Both the position numbers and the translations under genes were made by a program. From positions 1 through 17,834 of the forward strand of contig JBFGCT010000074.1 in NCBI GenBank assembly GCA_041581055.1: a DNA stretch of 17,834 bases, in the 5' to 3' direction. This document shows, piece by piece, positions 1-10,527 of the stretch (positions are counted from its first letter, which is position 1; each line of letters starts with the position of its first letter). The notes under the pieces were generated by a model that was not told the origin of the DNA, made no database searches, and saw nothing but the letters and a program-made list of their open reading frames with translations. This DNA comes from JBFGCT01 sp041581055 (lineage in GTDB: Bacteria; Actinomycetota; Acidimicrobiia; Acidimicrobiales; Ilumatobacteraceae).

Positions 1-140
1 AGACCCACAGGTCACCCCAGATCTCACCGAGACGGCGGCCAGCCAGCCTCTACGGTGAGAGGTGAGACCCACAGGTCACCCCAGATCTCACCGAGACGGC
101 GGCCAGCCAGCCTCTGCGGTGAGAGGTGAGACTTACAGGT
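1..140. repeat. 64-bp tandem direct repeat, two full copies plus a remnant
   Basis: Positions 1-64 and 65-128 are the same 64-bp unit and differ at one base (A at 52, G at 116). A third copy begins at 129 and keeps 10 of its first 12 bases before diverging at about 140. The unit is rich in GGTGAGA/TCTCACC elements in both orientations, so each copy can fold on itself. It lies directly downstream of the MFS gene. The array may continue to the left of the window, so copy number and true unit boundaries are unknown. I see no coding sequence in it. Confidence 0.9.
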
Positions 141-160
141 GGTCTCACCTCTCACCGCAG
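114..160 (-). terminator. Perfect 19-bp hairpin overlapping the 3' end of the MFS gene
   Basis: Positions 114-132 (CTGCGGTGAGAGGTGAGAC) and 142-160 are exact reverse complements around a 9-base loop. The right arm contains the stop codon of the MFS gene (TCA at 152-154 on the plus strand) and the codons just before it; the left arm is the end of the second 64-bp repeat. The stem is strong enough to stop or stabilise the 3' end of the minus-strand transcript. No T-tract follows it, so it is not a canonical intrinsic terminator. A REP-like repeat or an mRNA-stabilising structure is the alternative. Confidence 0.45.
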
Positions 161-1420
161 GGATTTGGCGGGGCGGGTGCGGGGGGCGGTGAACCAGGCC
201 AGGACGAGCAGCGCCGCGGCGAGTGCCGTCGCCCCGTTGGCCAGCAGGTGATACCCGAAGGCGTCCTTCACGAAGCCGGATCCGAGCGCGGCGGTCGCGC
301 CGCACAGGCTCATCGCCAGGTCGGCCGTTCCCTGCGCCTCGACCCGCGCCCGATCGGGCACCGACGCGGTCAGCAGCGTCGAGCCGCCGATCAGGCCGAT
401 GTTCCAGCCGAGACCGAGCAGGAACAGGCCGGTGAACATCAGGATCGGCACGTACCCGGCGACGACCGCGGTCACGGTGCCGGCCCCGAGCACGACGGCG
501 CCGGCCTGAATCGCACGGTTCGCCCCGACCCGATCGACGAGCCGGCCGACGACGGGCGCGAGCCCGTACATGCCGACGATGTGCAGGGCGATGACGAACG
601 CCGACAGGTCGGCGTGCCCGTGATCCTTCATGTGCGGCGGCGTCATCGTCATCACCCCGACCATCGCCGCCTGCGAGATCGCCATCGCCGCCAGCCCGAG
701 CTTGGCCCCCGCCGACGCGGCGATGACCGACGACGACGCGCGGACCTGGGACCACGGATGGACCCGCTCGGCGCCGGGTTCGATCGCGTCGAGCACCTCG
801 AGCGGATCGGGCCGCAGTCGCACCAAGATCGCCAGGGCGGCCAGCAGGAAGAACCCGGTGGCGAACGCGTACGGGCCGACCAGCTCGTCGAGGCCGACCG
901 CCGACGCGGCCGCCTGCTCCACCGGTGTCAGCATCGGACCCAACGCGGCCCCGAGCGTGCCGACCCACACGATGGCCGCGATCGACGAGCCGGCCCGCGA
1001 CGGCTCGGCGAGATCGGCGGCGACGTAGCGCTGCTGGAGCGTCGCCGCGTGACCGGCCCCGAACGCCAGCATGCCGATCAGGAACAGGGGGAACAGCCCG
1101 ATCTGGCCGCCGAACCCGGCGAGCGCCGAGCCGAGCGCGCCGACCAACAGCGCGCCGGCCAACCCGGGTCGCCGGCCGTGGCGGCGCATGTGGGCGGCGA
1201 GCGGAATCGCAGTGAGCGCGATGCCGACCGTGAACGCCGCGCTGCCCGCCCCGGCGAGACGATCCGACCCGAGCATCTCGCTGGCGAGGAGCGAGACGAC
1301 GGCGACCATCCCGGCCACCGCCGCCTGACCCGGAACCTGTGCGAGGCGCAGCGTCACCAGCGTCCGCCGCTGCAACGCCGCGCGCGACAGGACGCGGCCG
1401 TCGGAGGTCGAGGTCGACAC
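152..1420 (-). CDS. Major facilitator superfamily (MFS) transporter
   Basis: This is a 422-residue polytopic membrane protein of MFS size, with about twelve hydrophobic segments in two halves. The motif-A-like loop is visible twice: HMRRHGRRPG near residues 77-86, and GRLVDRVGANR at 292-302, the usual loop 8-9 position. A longer, more polar stretch near residues 203-228 fits the central cytoplasmic loop. The family moves small solutes or drugs across the inner membrane by proton coupling; the substrate cannot be read from the sequence. I chose the GTG at 1420 because AGGA (plus-strand 1428-1431) sits 7 bases upstream. An in-frame ATG at 1462 would add 14 residues. The gene follows uvrA on the same strand with a gap of about 90 bases and no clear terminator, so some read-through from uvrA is possible. 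Its stop codon lies inside the 114-160 hairpin. Confidence 0.88.
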   Translation of the reverse strand: MSTSTSDGRVLSRAALQRRTLVTLRLAQVPGQAAVAGMVAVVSLLASEMLGSDRLAGAGSAAFTVGIALTAIPLAAHMRRHGRRPGLAGALLVGALGSALAGFGGQIGLFPLFLIGMLAFGAGHAATLQQRYVAADLAEPSRAGSSIAAIVWVGTLGAALGPMLTPVEQAAASAVGLDELVGPYAFATGFFLLAALAILVRLRPDPLEVLDAIEPGAERVHPWSQVRASSSVIAASAGAKLGLAAMAISQAAMVGVMTMTPPHMKDHGHADLSAFVIALHIVGMYGLAPVVGRLVDRVGANRAIQAGAVVLGAGTVTAVVAGYVPILMFTGLFLLGLGWNIGLIGGSTLLTASVPDRARVEAQGTADLAMSLCGATAALGSGFVKDAFGYHLLANGATALAAALLVLAWFTAPRTRPAKSLR

Positions 1421-1512
1421 GCGTCGATCCTGGCAGACTCGCCCGCCGAACCGCAGAGCCATCTCGTGAACAATCAGCGGACGAAGGCCCGCAACCTGTG
1501 AGCGAGAACCGG

Positions 1513-4434
<2,922 letters not shown>

Positions 4435-4443
4435 CGCTGATCG

Positions 4444-4449
4444 ATCCTA
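4444..4449 (-). promoter_or_regulatory. Candidate -10 element of uvrA (leaderless-type)
   Basis: On the minus strand TAGGAT ends 9 bases before the uvrA ATG. A start of transcription 6-9 bases downstream would fall on or just before the initiation codon, giving an mRNA with little or no leader, which is common in actinobacteria. No convincing -35 hexamer is seen. The AGGA inside the same hexamer could instead serve as a distant ribosome binding site. Confidence 0.5.
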
Positions 4450-4453
4450 CCGG

Positions 4454-4467
4454 CGAACATGTGTTCA
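4454..4467 (-). promoter_or_regulatory. LexA (SOS) operator of uvrA
   Basis: The plus-strand sequence CGAACATGTGTTCA is a GAAC-N4-GTTC palindrome. It matches the Gram-positive/actinobacterial LexA consensus (CGAAC-N4-GTTCG) at all but the last base. It sits 4 bases upstream of the proposed uvrA -10 element, where bound LexA would block RNA polymerase. uvrA is a standard SOS regulon member, so site, position and target gene agree. Confidence 0.85.
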
Positions 4468-4619
4468 GGCAGGATGGAATCGGGTCATTCGGAGCGAGTG
4501 ACGCATTAACGACGAAGGCCTCTGTTCTCGACGGCGCGACCTACCTACGTTGGCAGTCGAGACAACAGCCCCGGGTCGGGGCGTCGAGGAGTGGGGACGA
4601 TCGGCGAGATTGCGCCTCG

Positions 4620-4649
4620 CCCTCCTGTTCGGTGCTGCCGACAGGAGGG
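4620..4649 (+). promoter_or_regulatory. Hairpin sequestering the Shine-Dalgarno of the secreted-protein gene
   Basis: CCCTCCTGT (4620-4628) pairs perfectly with ACAGGAGGG (4641-4649). CGG (4630-4632) pairs with CCG (4638-4640). This gives a 12-bp stem with one bulged T (4629) and a 5-base loop TGCTG. The right arm is the whole ribosome binding site (AGGAGGG, 4643-4649), which lies 4 bases before the ATG at 4654 and 7 before the ATG at 4657. Folded, the mRNA would hide the binding site. An AGGAG at 4587-4591 could pair with the left arm and release it, but that helix is short. Such a structure points to translational control by a factor, temperature or upstream translation; which one is unknown. 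Confidence 0.7.
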
Positions 4650-4653
4650 AGGC

Positions 4654-7600
4654 ATGATGGGTGCGCGGCTCAAGATGCTCGTGGTCGCGATTCTGTCGGC
4701 AAGCTCGATCCTGGTTGCCGGCGCCGGATCGGCGCCGGCCGAGGAGCCGCCGTCGGCCTGGGAGGTGGTGGCGTCGGCCCCGAACGTCGGTGACGGGTTC
4801 ACCCCCGTCCGGGTGTGGACCGGTGAGCCGGGCGTCGTGTACGTCGTCACGGTGCGGAGCACACCGACGTACGACATGGTCTTGTTGCGGTGGGACGGCG
4901 ACTGGACCGTCGAGCTCGATCTTCCCGGCTTCTTCTACGGATCCATCTTCGGCACGGGCCCTGACGACATCTACGCCGGCTTCTACACCTGCACCCAACC
5001 CGACGGCTCGTGGAGCTGCCCCTCCTCCCCCGACGGGCTCGCCAACAAGCTCTTCCACTTCGACGGTGCCGCCTGGACCGAGCAGACCCTGCCCGCCGCC
5101 ACCAACGGCTGGCAGATCCGCTCGATGGGCGGCGTCCCCGGCGAGGTCCACATCGGCGTCGGCCCCTACATCGTCCGCAACACGGGCGGCGGCTGGACCG
5201 TCGTCTACGACGGCCGCGGCGGCAGCTACACCGTCGCGCCACAAACGATGACCTTCCTGTCCGCCGACGAGGCGTACATCACCGCCTGCTGGGGCCACGC
5301 CCGCTGGGACGGCGTCACCTGGACCAAGAAGATCGAGTTCGCCTTCTGCGACATCAACGACGTCTGGGGCGCACGCGACGACACCGGCGACCTCCACCTG
5401 TGGACCGAGGGCAACAACAACTTCTCCAACGGCGTCCGAATCTGGAAGTACAACGAGGCCGCCCAGTCCTTCGGAAGCAAGTTCGGCTACGAGTTCGGCG
5501 ACCCCTGCTGCCACTACGGCAGCAACCTCCAAGGCAACGGCGCCGGTATCTGGGGCTCGGCGTGGAACGACGTCTACGTCGTCGGCGGCCGCTGGACCCC
5601 TGCCAACCCGTACCCCGGACCGCTCGAGGGCCGCCTCTACCACAACGACGGCACCGGCTGGACACCACTCGCCTTCCCCGTCGACGACAGCCACCCGACC
5701 GACATCTGGGGCACCGGCCCCGACGACATCTGGATCAGCCTGGCCGACGGCGGCCTCCTCCATTACGGCGACCGGCCCGAGCCGCCCCCACCGCCGACGG
5801 CGGGTTCGATCGTGGGGTGGGGCGAGGGCGGGTGGGGTCAACTCGAGCCGCCCGACGGTCTCGACGACGTGGTGGACATCTCGGCCGGCGGCGAATACCA
5901 CGGCTTGGCGCTGCGCTCGGACGGCACCGTGATCGCGTGGACACACGCGGCGGATCTCCCGCAGGCGATCCCCCCGAGCGGTCTCTCCGGCGCGACCGCG
6001 ATCGCGGCGGGAGCGTGGCACAGCCTTGCGCTGCTCGGTGACGGGACCGTGGTCGGATGGGGCTACGACGGGAGCGGCCAGGCAACGCCTCCCGCCGGGC
6101 TCGACCAGGTCGTCGCGATCGACGCCGAGTACGCACACAGCCTCGCGCTGCGAGCCGATCGCACGGTGATCGGGTGGGGCATGGACGGAACTGGCGCGGC
6201 CACCCCGCCGGCCGGGCTCGACGAGGTCGTCGCAATCGACACCGGGTACAACCACAGCCTGGCGCTGCGGTCCGACGGCACCGTTGTCGGATGGGGGCAA
6301 GACGACGTTGGACAGGCCTCGCCGCCGCCCGGCCTGTCGGGCGTCGTGGCGATCTCCGCCGGCAACGAGTTCAGCCTCGCCGTGCTCGAAGACGGGACGG
6401 TCGTCGGATGGGGGCGCGACAACTTCGGACAGATCGACCCCCCGGCCGGCCTCGACGACGTCGTGGCGATCTCGGCCGGCGGATGGCACGCCGTCGCGAT
6501 CAGAGCGGACGGCACCGTGATCGGATGGGGCCGCAACAACTTCGGACAGATCTCGGTCCCGGGTGATCTCGGCGTCGCCGTGTCCGTCTCGGCCGGCGAT
6601 TGGCGCACGCTGGCGATCCAAGCCGCGCCCCGAGAGTTCTCGGTCACCGACGACTTCGAGGGCGCCCCGCTCGGCGAGGCGCCGCCGGCGCCGTGGGCGA
6701 TCGCCCCCGACGGCGGCACCACCCTGGTCGACCAACCGATGCCGGCACCTGGATCAGGTCAGGGGCTGGCGCTGAACCCGTGGACGTCGACCCGGCACGC
6801 CGGCCAATGGCGTCTGGCGCTGGCGACCGTCGACACCGCCCCGATCGCCGACGTGTCGGTCGCGGCCGACCTCTCGGTGGGCGGCTGGAACGGCGCGTTC
6901 GGCGGCATGGTGCTGCGCTACCAGGACCCCGACAACTACTGGGTCGCCGGGACGAGCGCACCGTTCGGCCAGCAACGCTCGATCTGGCTGGCGCGCGTCG
7001 ACGACGGCGTGTGGACCGACCTCGGGTGGGCGGTCATGCCGCGCTTCTCCCCCTACGCCGGAAGTCTGGAGGCCAAGGCGATCGGCGACACGCTCGAGGT
7101 CTTCTGGTCGGGCACGGACGGCACGCAGGAATTCCTCCGCGTCGAGGATCCCGGTAGCGGGGCCGTCGCCGGGCAGGTCGGCGTCGTCGGCGGCCACACG
7201 ACCGGCTCGTCGAACCAGCCGATCTGGTTCGACGACGTCGTCGCACTCCCGGCCGAACCGACGTCGATCAGCGAGACAGTGCCGCCGACACAGCCGGCGC
7301 CCCCGTACATCGAGGACTTCGAGACCGGGCTTCCCGCCGGCGTCGTCGTCGAGTCCCAACTCCGCGTCGAGGCCGAGAAGCCCGCTCACTGGGACATGCT
7401 CGGAGCGCTCGACACCGACGGCAGCGCCCTCAACGTCCCGCACTGGAGCTACGACGAACCGATGCCGGCCCCGGGCGACGGCCGCGGCGTGCGGCTCGAC
7501 CCGTGGAACTCGCAGTCGCACGTCGGTCAGTGGCGGGTCGCGCTGGCGACGGTCGACACCGACGACCTCGTCGACGTGTCGATCGCCGCCGACCTCTCGC

Positions 7601-10485
7601 TCGAAGCGTGGAACGGCGCCTTCGGCGGTGTCGTGCTGCGCTACCTGGATCCGGCCAACTATTGGATCGTGGGCATCACCGCGCCCTTCGGCCAGCAGCC
7701 GTCGCTCATCCTCGCCGCCGTGGACGACGGCGAGTGGGTTGAGCTCGGCTCGGCGCCGCTGCCGCGGTTCTCGTCGTTCCAGGGGCGGCTCGAGGGCACC
7801 GCGGCCGGCGACTCGTTCGAGGTGTTCTGGAACGGCACCGACGGCACCCAGCGGTTCCTCCGCCTGGAGGACATCGGCGCCGGCGCATTCGGCGGCCGCG
7901 TCGGCGTCATCGCCGGCTACACGACGGGGTCGTCGAGCCGACCGATCTGGTTCGACAACGTCGCCGTCGACGAGACCGCGACCACGTTCACCGAGCTCGT
8001 GCAGCCGACCACGCTTCCCTACAGCGAGGACTTCGAGACTGCGCTCGCCGCGGGCGTCGCCGTCGAGTCGCAGCTCCGCGTCGAGGCCGACAAGCCCGCC
8101 CACTGGGACATGCTCGGCGCGCTCGAGCTCGACGACATAGCGCTCGCGGTGCCGTACTGGGCGTTCGACGAATCGATGCCCGCTCCCGGCGACGGTCGCG
8201 GGCTGCGGCTCGACCCGTTCGTGGCGCAACGGCACGTCGGCCAGTGGCGGGTCGCGATCGCCACGCTCGCCGCCGACCCGGTCGCCGACGTGTCGGTGGG
8301 GGCAGACCTGTCGCTCGAGGCGTGGAACAACGCGTTCGGCGGCATCGTGCTCCGCTACGAGGACATGGACAACTACTGGATCGCCGGCACGACCGCGCCG
8401 TTCGGCGCGCAGCGTTCGATCTGGCTCGCCCGCGTCGTCGGCGGCGAGTGGATCGACCTCGGCTCGACGGCGATGCCGAGGTTCGCGTCGTTCCAGGGTC
8501 GCCTCGAGGCCACCGCCACCGGTGACACGTTCGAGGTCTACTGGACCGGTGCCGACGACACGCAGGCCGTCCTCGTCGTCCCGGACCCCGGCAGCGGGAG
8601 CGTCGCCGGCCGCATCGGTGCGATCGCGGGCTACACCCCGGCCTCGTCGAGCCGGCCGGTCTGGTTCGACGACTACGTCGCGCACGCGCCCGACCGCGAC
8701 GGCGTGCCGCCCGCGGTCGAGGACGGGGCGCCCAACGGCGGCGACGGCAACGCCGACGGGATCCCCGACCGGGAGCAGGAGCACGTGACGTCGCTGCCCA
8801 ACGCGGTCACGGGCAGCTACCTCGTGCTCGAGTCGCCGGAGGGGACGCGCCTGGTCGACGTCGAGGCGGTGGTCAACCCGTCGCCCGGTCCGATCCCGCC
8901 GGAGGCCGAGTTCCCGATCGGCTTCGTCTCGTTCGCGGTCGCCGGCGTCGAACCCGGCGGATCGACGGTGGTGACCCTGACCGTTCCGGAACCGGATCTC
9001 GACGTCTTCTACCGGTACGGACCCACGGCGACCGCGCCCGATCACTGGTATCGGTTCGGCTACGACCCGCTCACCGGCACGGGCGCCGTCGTCACCACCG
9101 ATCCGGCGTCGACCACGTTCGAGCTGCACCTCTCCGACGGCGGTCGCGGTGACTCCGACCTCACCGCGGACGGCACGATCGTCGACCCGGGCGGACCGGG
9201 CCGGCTGCTCAACCACCCGCCGACCGCCGTCGCCGACGACTACACGACGGACGAGGACACGGTGCTCGACGTCGCCGCGCCGGGCGTGCTCGGCAACGAC
9301 GTCGACCCCGACGGCGATGTCCTCGACGCCACGCTCGCCACAGGGCCGGGCACGGGCGACCTGACGCTGGGCGCCGACGGATCGTTCGGCTACGACCCGC
9401 TCGGGTCATTCCAGCATCTCGGGGCCGGCGCGAGCGCGACCGAGTCGTTCACGTACACCGCCCGCGACCCGTTCGGCGAATCGTCGACCGCCACGGCGAC
9501 GATCACCGTCGCCGGCGTCAACGACGAACCCATGCTCTCGGTCGACGCGACGACCGTGACGGTTCCGGAGGGCGCCGTGGCGACGAACGCCGGCAGCTTC
9601 GGCGACATCGACGCCGGCGACGCCGTCGAGGTGTCGGCTTCGGCCGGTGTGGTCGTCATCGACCGGGTGGCGGCACGGTGGACCTGGACACTCCCGACCA
9701 CCGACGGCCCCGCGGACAGCCAGTCCGTCACGGTCACGGCGACCGACGACAGCGGCGCGGCGACGGCGGTGGCGTTCGACCTGACGGTCGACAACGTCGC
9801 TCCGACGATCACGTCGGTCGCCGGCCCGGTCGGGCCGGTGGCGGTCGGCGTTCCGGTCACCGTGACGGTCGGGTACACCGACCCCGGCGCCGAATCCCAC
9901 GAGGTCGCCTGGGACTGGGGCGACGGCAATTCGGACACGCTTTCCGATGCGCCGAGCCCGGCGGCTGCGAGCCACGCGTACACCACCCCCGGCGTCTATG
10001 TGGTCGAGCTCGGCGTCACCGACGAGGATGGCGGTTGGGACTCGAGCGCGTTCACCTACGTCGTCGTGTACGACCCCGACGGCGGCTTCGTCACCGGCGG
10101 CGGACATCTCCGACCGGACGGAGACGACGAGTACCCCGGCGTCGCGGACGGCAAGAAGGCCAACTTCGGGTTCAACGCCCGCTACCAGCACGGCGAACCG
10201 GACGGTCACCTGAACGCGCACCTCGGCGACCTGCACGTCGAGTTGGTCGACTTGGCGTGGCTGGCGCTGGCCGACGACTGGGCCCTTTTCCAGGGGACCG
10301 CGACGATCGACGGCTCGGACGACGTCCACCCGATCGAGGTGCTCGCCACCGAATCCGGCGGCCCCGGCGGGAGCGACACGTTCCGGCTCCGCGTCTGGGC
10401 GCCCGGCGACGATCCGCGGCACGACGCCCACCAGTACCAGCTCGGCGGCGCGCTCGACGGCGGGAAGATCCAGATCCACCGTTGA
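4654..10485 (+). CDS. Giant secreted multidomain protein with WG(S/T)-type propeller, RCC1 repeats, ConA-like modules and choice-of-anchor U domain
   Basis: This encodes 1943 residues beginning with a clear Sec signal peptide: R5/K7, a hydrophobic core 8-25 and an APA|E cleavage site after residue 29. In order follow: a propeller-like region (about 30-374) with motifs of the type IWGTGPDDIW; a proline linker; seven RCC1-like blades (385-656); three concanavalin/LamG-like modules (about 664-864, 887-1106, 1125-1345); a choice-of-anchor U-type domain (about 1347-1517) with a calcium-loop-like DGNADGIPD and the closing DGG-GD-D and DPGGPG motifs; a tandem-95/cadherin-like Ig domain (1518-1626) and a second Ig-like domain; a PKD domain with WDWGDG (about 1715-1805); and a C-terminal beta domain starting GGFVTGGG and ending GGKIQIHR. 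No LPXTG, transmembrane anchor or catalytic motif is visible, so it is probably released or held non-covalently. A role in adhesion or carbohydrate binding is inferred from the domains. The start at 4654 is set by AGGAGGG and the signal peptide; the ATG at 4657 is equally possible. Confidence 0.93.
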   Translation: MMGARLKMLVVAILSASSILVAGAGSAPAEEPPSAWEVVASAPNVGDGFTPVRVWTGEPGVVYVVTVRSTPTYDMVLLRWDGDWTVELDLPGFFYGSIFGTGPDDIYAGFYTCTQPDGSWSCPSSPDGLANKLFHFDGAAWTEQTLPAATNGWQIRSMGGVPGEVHIGVGPYIVRNTGGGWTVVYDGRGGSYTVAPQTMTFLSADEAYITACWGHARWDGVTWTKKIEFAFCDINDVWGARDDTGDLHLWTEGNNNFSNGVRIWKYNEAAQSFGSKFGYEFGDPCCHYGSNLQGNGAGIWGSAWNDVYVVGGRWTPANPYPGPLEGRLYHNDGTGWTPLAFPVDDSHPTDIWGTGPDDIWISLADGGLLHYGDRPEPPPPPTAGSIVGWGEGGWGQLEPPDGLDDVVDISAGGEYHGLALRSDGTVIAWTHAADLPQAIPPSGLSGATAIAAGAWHSLALLGDGTVVGWGYDGSGQATPPAGLDQVVAIDAEYAHSLALRADRTVIGWGMDGTGAATPPAGLDEVVAIDTGYNHSLALRSDGTVVGWGQDDVGQASPPPGLSGVVAISAGNEFSLAVLEDGTVVGWGRDNFGQIDPPAGLDDVVAISAGGWHAVAIRADGTVIGWGRNNFGQISVPGDLGVAVSVSAGDWRTLAIQAAPREFSVTDDFEGAPLGEAPPAPWAIAPDGGTTLVDQPMPAPGSGQGLALNPWTSTRHAGQWRLALATVDTAPIADVSVAADLSVGGWNGAFGGMVLRYQDPDNYWVAGTSAPFGQQRSIWLARVDDGVWTDLGWAVMPRFSPYAGSLEAKAIGDTLEVFWSGTDGTQEFLRVEDPGSGAVAGQVGVVGGHTTGSSNQPIWFDDVVALPAEPTSISETVPPTQPAPPYIEDFETGLPAGVVVESQLRVEAEKPAHWDMLGALDTDGSALNVPHWSYDEPMPAPGDGRGVRLDPWNSQSHVGQWRVALATVDTDDLVDVSIAADLSLEAWNGAFGGVVLRYLDPANYWIVGITAPFGQQPSLILAAVDDGEWVELGSAPLPRFSSFQGRLEGTAAGDSFEVFWNGTDGTQRFLRLEDIGAGAFGGRVGVIAGYTTGSSSRPIWFDNVAVDETATTFTELVQPTTLPYSEDFETALAAGVAVESQLRVEADKPAHWDMLGALELDDIALAVPYWAFDESMPAPGDGRGLRLDPFVAQRHVGQWRVAIATLAADPVADVSVGADLSLEAWNNAFGGIVLRYEDMDNYWIAGTTAPFGAQRSIWLARVVGGEWIDLGSTAMPRFASFQGRLEATATGDTFEVYWTGADDTQAVLVVPDPGSGSVAGRIGAIAGYTPASSSRPVWFDDYVAHAPDRDGVPPAVEDGAPNGGDGNADGIPDREQEHVTSLPNAVTGSYLVLESPEGTRLVDVEAVVNPSPGPIPPEAEFPIGFVSFAVAGVEPGGSTVVTLTVPEPDLDVFYRYGPTATAPDHWYRFGYDPLTGTGAVVTTDPASTTFELHLSDGGRGDSDLTADGTIVDPGGPGRLLNHPPTAVADDYTTDEDTVLDVAAPGVLGNDVDPDGDVLDATLATGPGTGDLTLGADGSFGYDPLGSFQHLGAGASATESFTYTARDPFGESSTATATITVAGVNDEPMLSVDATTVTVPEGAVATNAGSFGDIDAGDAVEVSASAGVVVIDRVAARWTWTLPTTDGPADSQSVTVTATDDSGAATAVAFDLTVDNVAPTITSVAGPVGPVAVGVPVTVTVGYTDPGAESHEVAWDWGDGNSDTLSDAPSPAAASHAYTTPGVYVVELGVTDEDGGWDSSAFTYVVVYDPDGGFVTGGGHLRPDGDDEYPGVADGKKANFGFNARYQHGEPDGHLNAHLGDLHVELVDLAWLALADDWALFQGTATIDGSDDVHPIEVLATESGGPGGSDTFRLRVWAPGDDPRHDAHQYQLGGALDGGKIQIHR
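5806..6624 (+). repeat. Seven tandem RCC1-like repeats (about 117-120 bp each) inside the secreted-protein gene
   Basis: The conserved Trp codon of the GWG motif recurs at 5818, 5938, 6058, 6175, 6292, 6409 and 6526, so the period is 120, 120, then 117 bp four times. The unit reads roughly VVGWG-x4-GQ-x2-PP-x-GL-x2-VVAISAG-x3-SLALR-x-DGT. Seven units are what a closed seven-bladed RCC1 propeller needs. Blade 2 is degenerate (AWTHAADLPQ). The regular spacing and similar codons suggest expansion by tandem duplication. Confidence 0.9.
6649..7245 (+). repeat. ConA/LamG-like module 1 of the secreted protein
   Basis: This module runs from DDFEG to WFDDVVA. From the PMPAPG motif (codon before it at 6733) to the Trp of WFDD (7225) is exactly 492 bases, as in modules 2 and 3. 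The segment between the DFE motif and PMPAPG is 60 bases shorter than in the other two, so it lacks about 20 residues. The predicted fold is a beta-sandwich like those used for sugar or surface binding; I see no catalytic residues. Confidence 0.8.
7312..7968 (+). repeat. ConA/LamG-like module 2 of the secreted protein
   Basis: This module starts at EDFETGLPAG and ends at WFDNVAV. It carries the segment with HWDMLGAL that module 1 lacks. Its core from PMPAPG to WFD is 492 bases, and the DFE-to-PMPAPG segment is 144 bases, the same lengths as in module 3. Over about 72 bases around 7342 and 8056, modules 2 and 3 differ at only about seven positions, four of them synonymous. Confidence 0.8.
8026..8688 (+). 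repeat. ConA/LamG-like module 3 of the secreted protein
   Basis: This module starts at EDFETALAAG and ends at VWFDDYVA. It lies 714 bases after module 2 and has identical internal spacing (144 + 492 bases). It is the last module before the choice-of-anchor U-type domain. Confidence 0.8.
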
Positions 10486-10490
10486 CGGGC

Positions 10491-10527
10491 GGGTTGGCCG
10501 GCGGCGGCTCAGGCGCCCGACCGACCC
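10491..10527. terminator. Hairpin between convergent genes
   Basis: GGGTTGG (10491-10497) pairs with CCGACCC (10521-10527) with one G-T wobble, and inside it GGCG (10500-10503) pairs with CGCC (10514-10517). The structure spans the 23-base gap between the secreted-protein stop and the LOG stop codon. It could serve both convergent transcripts. There is no T-tract, so this rests on position and stem strength. Confidence 0.4.

Noticed and set aside
1..140. CRISPR-like array
   Set aside because: The 64-bp copies are contiguous with no variable spacers, and no cas gene is present.
4470..4619. Standard promoter for the secreted-protein gene
   Set aside because: TACGTT at 4546-4551 is the best -10-like sequence but has no -35 partner, so I do not list it as a feature.
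4591..4653. Upstream ATG at 4591 in frame with the secreted protein
   Set aside because: It would place 21 residues before the signal peptide and has no ribosome binding site, whereas 4654/4657 follow AGGAGGG and begin a normal signal peptide.
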